A DNA stretch of 7,107 nt from JACDBE01 sp051002015 (GTDB lineage Bacteria; Actinomycetota; Acidimicrobiia; Spongiisociales; UBA5794). This document shows positions 5,871-7,107 of the stretch, piece after piece. Each line of letters begins with the position of its first letter. Position 1 is the stretch's first letter. Under the pieces are notes generated by a model. The model searched no databases, was not told the origin of the DNA, and saw nothing but the letters and a program-made list of their open reading frames with translations. Location: positions 1-7,107 of the forward strand of contig JBPCMS010000026.1 of the NCBI GenBank assembly GCA_051002015.1. The letters run 5' to 3'. The position numbers were made by a program, and so were the translations under genes.

Positions 5871-6945
5871 AGGTGATTGGTGTTTTTCGCGGGTGTGGGT
5901 GCTCGGAATCGGCGGCGGGTTCTGGGAGAATTATAGGTGTGTTGTTCTCCTGGGGGTGGTTGCGGTGACGGTGGGTGTGACGCCGAGGCAGGCTGACTTG
6001 TTGAAGGGCACGACCGGTTTTGTCGGGGATCGGGTTGGCGTGGACTCGATCTGGGCGGTGTTGCATCGCGAGTGCCATGTTCTGTTCCCAGACGAGATGT
6101 TTGCTGATCTGTTCGAGTCGACGGGTCGGCGGTCGGTGCCGCCGTCGATCGTGGCGACGGTGATGGTCCTGCAGCGTCTGTTGGGGTTGTCGGACCGTGA
6201 AGCGGTGGCGGCGTTCGAGTTCGATGCCCGCTGGAAGTACGCCTGTGGGGGCCTGGACTTTGATTACCCGGGGTTTGTGCACACGGTGTTGGTCGACATG
6301 CGGGCCCGTCTCGCCCGCTCGCAACGGCCCCGACGGATCTTCGAGGTGTCGCTGGGCGCGGCTCGGGGGGCTGGGGTGGTGTCGGCCAAGCGGGTGTTGG
6401 ACTCGACACCGTTGTATGACGCGGTGGCGACCCAGGACACGGTGACGATGATCCGCTCGGCGATCCGGCGCCTGCTCTGCGTTGTCGACGCCGCAGTGGA
6501 GACCGAGTTGCGTGCGGCACTCAGCCGCGCTGACGACTACGCCTCGGGTGGCAAACCGTCTTGTGACTGGGATGACGATGCAGCCCGCGAGCAGCTTGTC
6601 GCCGACCTGGCCGCCGACGCGTTGGCGTGTCTGGCGGTACTCGATGGACGTGACCTGGGTATCGAGGTGAGCGAAGCGGCCCAGTTGTTGGCCACCGTGG
6701 TTGGCCAAGACCTCCAAGGCGGCGACGACGGCCGGTTCCGGATCGCCCGACGGGTCGCCAAGGACCGGGTGATCTCCACCGTCGATCCCGACGCCCGTCA
6801 CGGCCACAAGACCCAAACCCGCCGTTTCGATGGTTACAAGGGCCACGTCGCGGTCGATCCCGACAGCGAGATCATCACCGACACCGTGGTGACACCGGCA
6901 ACGCCGGGGACGCCAGCGTCGCTGAGGACCTCATCGGCGATCGTT
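5870..6945 (+). mobile_element. IS1182-type insertion sequence, left portion only
   Basis: The left edge is placed where sigma factor homology stops (about 5866-5872, at CCTAGG). The right edge is where transposase homology stops (about 6941-6945), 36-40 bases before the tRNA gene. About 95 bases of T/G-rich non-coding DNA (from TGATTGGTG) precede the transposase and should contain the left terminal repeat. The right end and its repeat are absent, so neither the terminal repeats nor a target duplication can be verified. Codon choice in the element favours TTG and GTG and third-position T, unlike the C-rich third positions of the UPF0182 and sulfotransferase genes, which supports foreign origin. 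Confidence 0.7.
5965..6941 (+). pseudogene. IS1182 family transposase, frameshifted and truncated
   Basis: This is a DDE transposase reading rightward, with the N-terminal DUF772-like part intact. Visible stretches are SIWAVLHRECHVLFPDEMFA, RRSVPPSIVATVMVLQRLLG, LSDREAVAAFEFDARWKYAC and LDFDYPGFVHTVL. The first catalytic Asp is probably D146 in KRVLDSTPLYDAV. Later comes VISTVDPDARHGHKT followed by FDGYKGHVAVDPDSE. After ITDTVVT, near 6895-6897, the homology moves to another frame: GNAGDASVAEDLIGD up to 6941, consistent with loss of one base. No slippery heptamer is seen, so programmed frameshifting is unlikely. The remainder of the catalytic domain, including the second Asp and the Glu, is absent. 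The original frame stays open by chance through the tRNA to the window end. GTG 5965 is one of several clustered GTG choices (5956, 5965, 5971, 5977); GGGGG at 5952-5956 may serve as ribosome binding site. The product should be inactive. Confidence 0.85.
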
Positions 6946-6958
6946 GCGGCGGGGTGGG

Positions 6959-6967
6959 TGGTATCAT
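6959..6967 (+). promoter_or_regulatory. Extended -10 promoter of the initiator tRNA gene
   Basis: TGGTATCAT combines the TGn extension with a -10 hexamer matching TATAAT at five of six positions. Transcription would begin near 6974, about 7 bases before the mature tRNA 5' end. The -35 window (6938-6945) falls at the end of the insertion-sequence remnant and reads CGATCGTT, with no TTGACA-like hexamer. A TTG at 6944 lies too close to the -10 to serve. Confidence 0.65.
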
Positions 6968-6980
6968 CAACAGACAACAT

Positions 6981-7057
<77 letters not shown>

Positions 7058-7058
7058 A

Positions 7059-7094
7059 CGAGAGCCCTTGCTACGCAAGGGCTCTCGGCTTTTT
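7059..7094 (+). terminator. Intrinsic terminator of the tRNA gene
   Basis: CGAGAGCCCTTG (7059-7070) pairs perfectly with CAAGGGCTCTCG (7076-7087) over 12 base pairs with the 5-base loop CTACG. A TTTTT run follows at 7090-7094. It starts two bases after the CCA end of the tRNA, so the tRNA is probably a single-gene transcript. Confidence 0.93.
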
Positions 7095-7107
7095 CTGGGT
7101 TCTGGCG

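Noticed and set aside
5237..6520. 427-residue minus-strand ORF fusing the sigma factor tail to an upstream Pro/Ser/Arg-rich part
   Set aside because: The upstream part is antisense insertion-sequence DNA; only the portion from about 5866 downward resembles a sigma factor.
5869..6846. Minus-strand ORF of 325 residues opposite the transposase
   Set aside because: It lies entirely antisense to clear transposase coding sequence and has low-complexity His/Arg/Pro composition without recognisable domains.
6889..6900. Programmed -1 frameshift in the transposase
   Set aside because: No X XXY YYZ slippery heptamer is present, and the protein is truncated soon after in either frame, so a decay mutation is the simpler reading.

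Overview
The window is very GC-rich DNA with GTG starts, -10 boxes of TANNNT type placed 6-7 bases before start codons, an UPF0182 (COG1615) membrane protein and an ECF41/SigJ-type sigma factor. Together these point to an actinomycete. The class (an Acidimicrobiia-like lineage is possible) cannot be fixed from this sequence. I found no evidence for an undescribed multi-gene system. The striking aspect is local genome decay: three broken genes between an intact membrane-protein gene and the initiator tRNA gene.

Layout. Bases 1-212 (minus) are the 5' end of a lipoprotein gene that runs off the left edge; it has a signal peptide, a lipobox cysteine and a Thr-rich linker. A 132-base divergent intergenic region holds a TACAAT box exactly positioned for leaderless transcription of the large UPF0182 gene (345-3212, plus). 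That gene converges on a broken LtrA-like membrane protein gene (3226-3850, minus), which lacks its N-terminal half and carries a one-base frameshift. The LtrA remnant is joined directly to the 3' end of an otherwise whole PF00685 sulfotransferase gene (3820-4725, minus).

Bases 4726-5236 hold the divergent promoter region and a tiny single-span membrane peptide gene (4973-5083, plus). The peptide gene has a good ribosome binding site and is followed by a 13-bp hairpin. Next comes the C-terminal two thirds of an ECF41-type sigma factor (5237-about 5870, minus). Its region-2 half was removed where an IS1182-type insertion sequence begins. The transposase (5965-about 6941, plus) is itself frameshifted and truncated, and ends just before an intact initiator tRNA-Met gene (6981-7057, CCA encoded). 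That gene is preceded by an extended -10 promoter and followed by a textbook intrinsic terminator (7059-7094).

How the parts relate. The intact units look independent: lipoprotein, UPF0182, sulfotransferase, small peptide and initiator tRNA. The broken ones (LtrA, sigma factor, transposase) are best read as the result of at least two deletion events. One joined the sulfotransferase to LtrA. The other involved the insertion sequence and removed the sigma factor 5' end and probably the native upstream flank of the tRNA gene.
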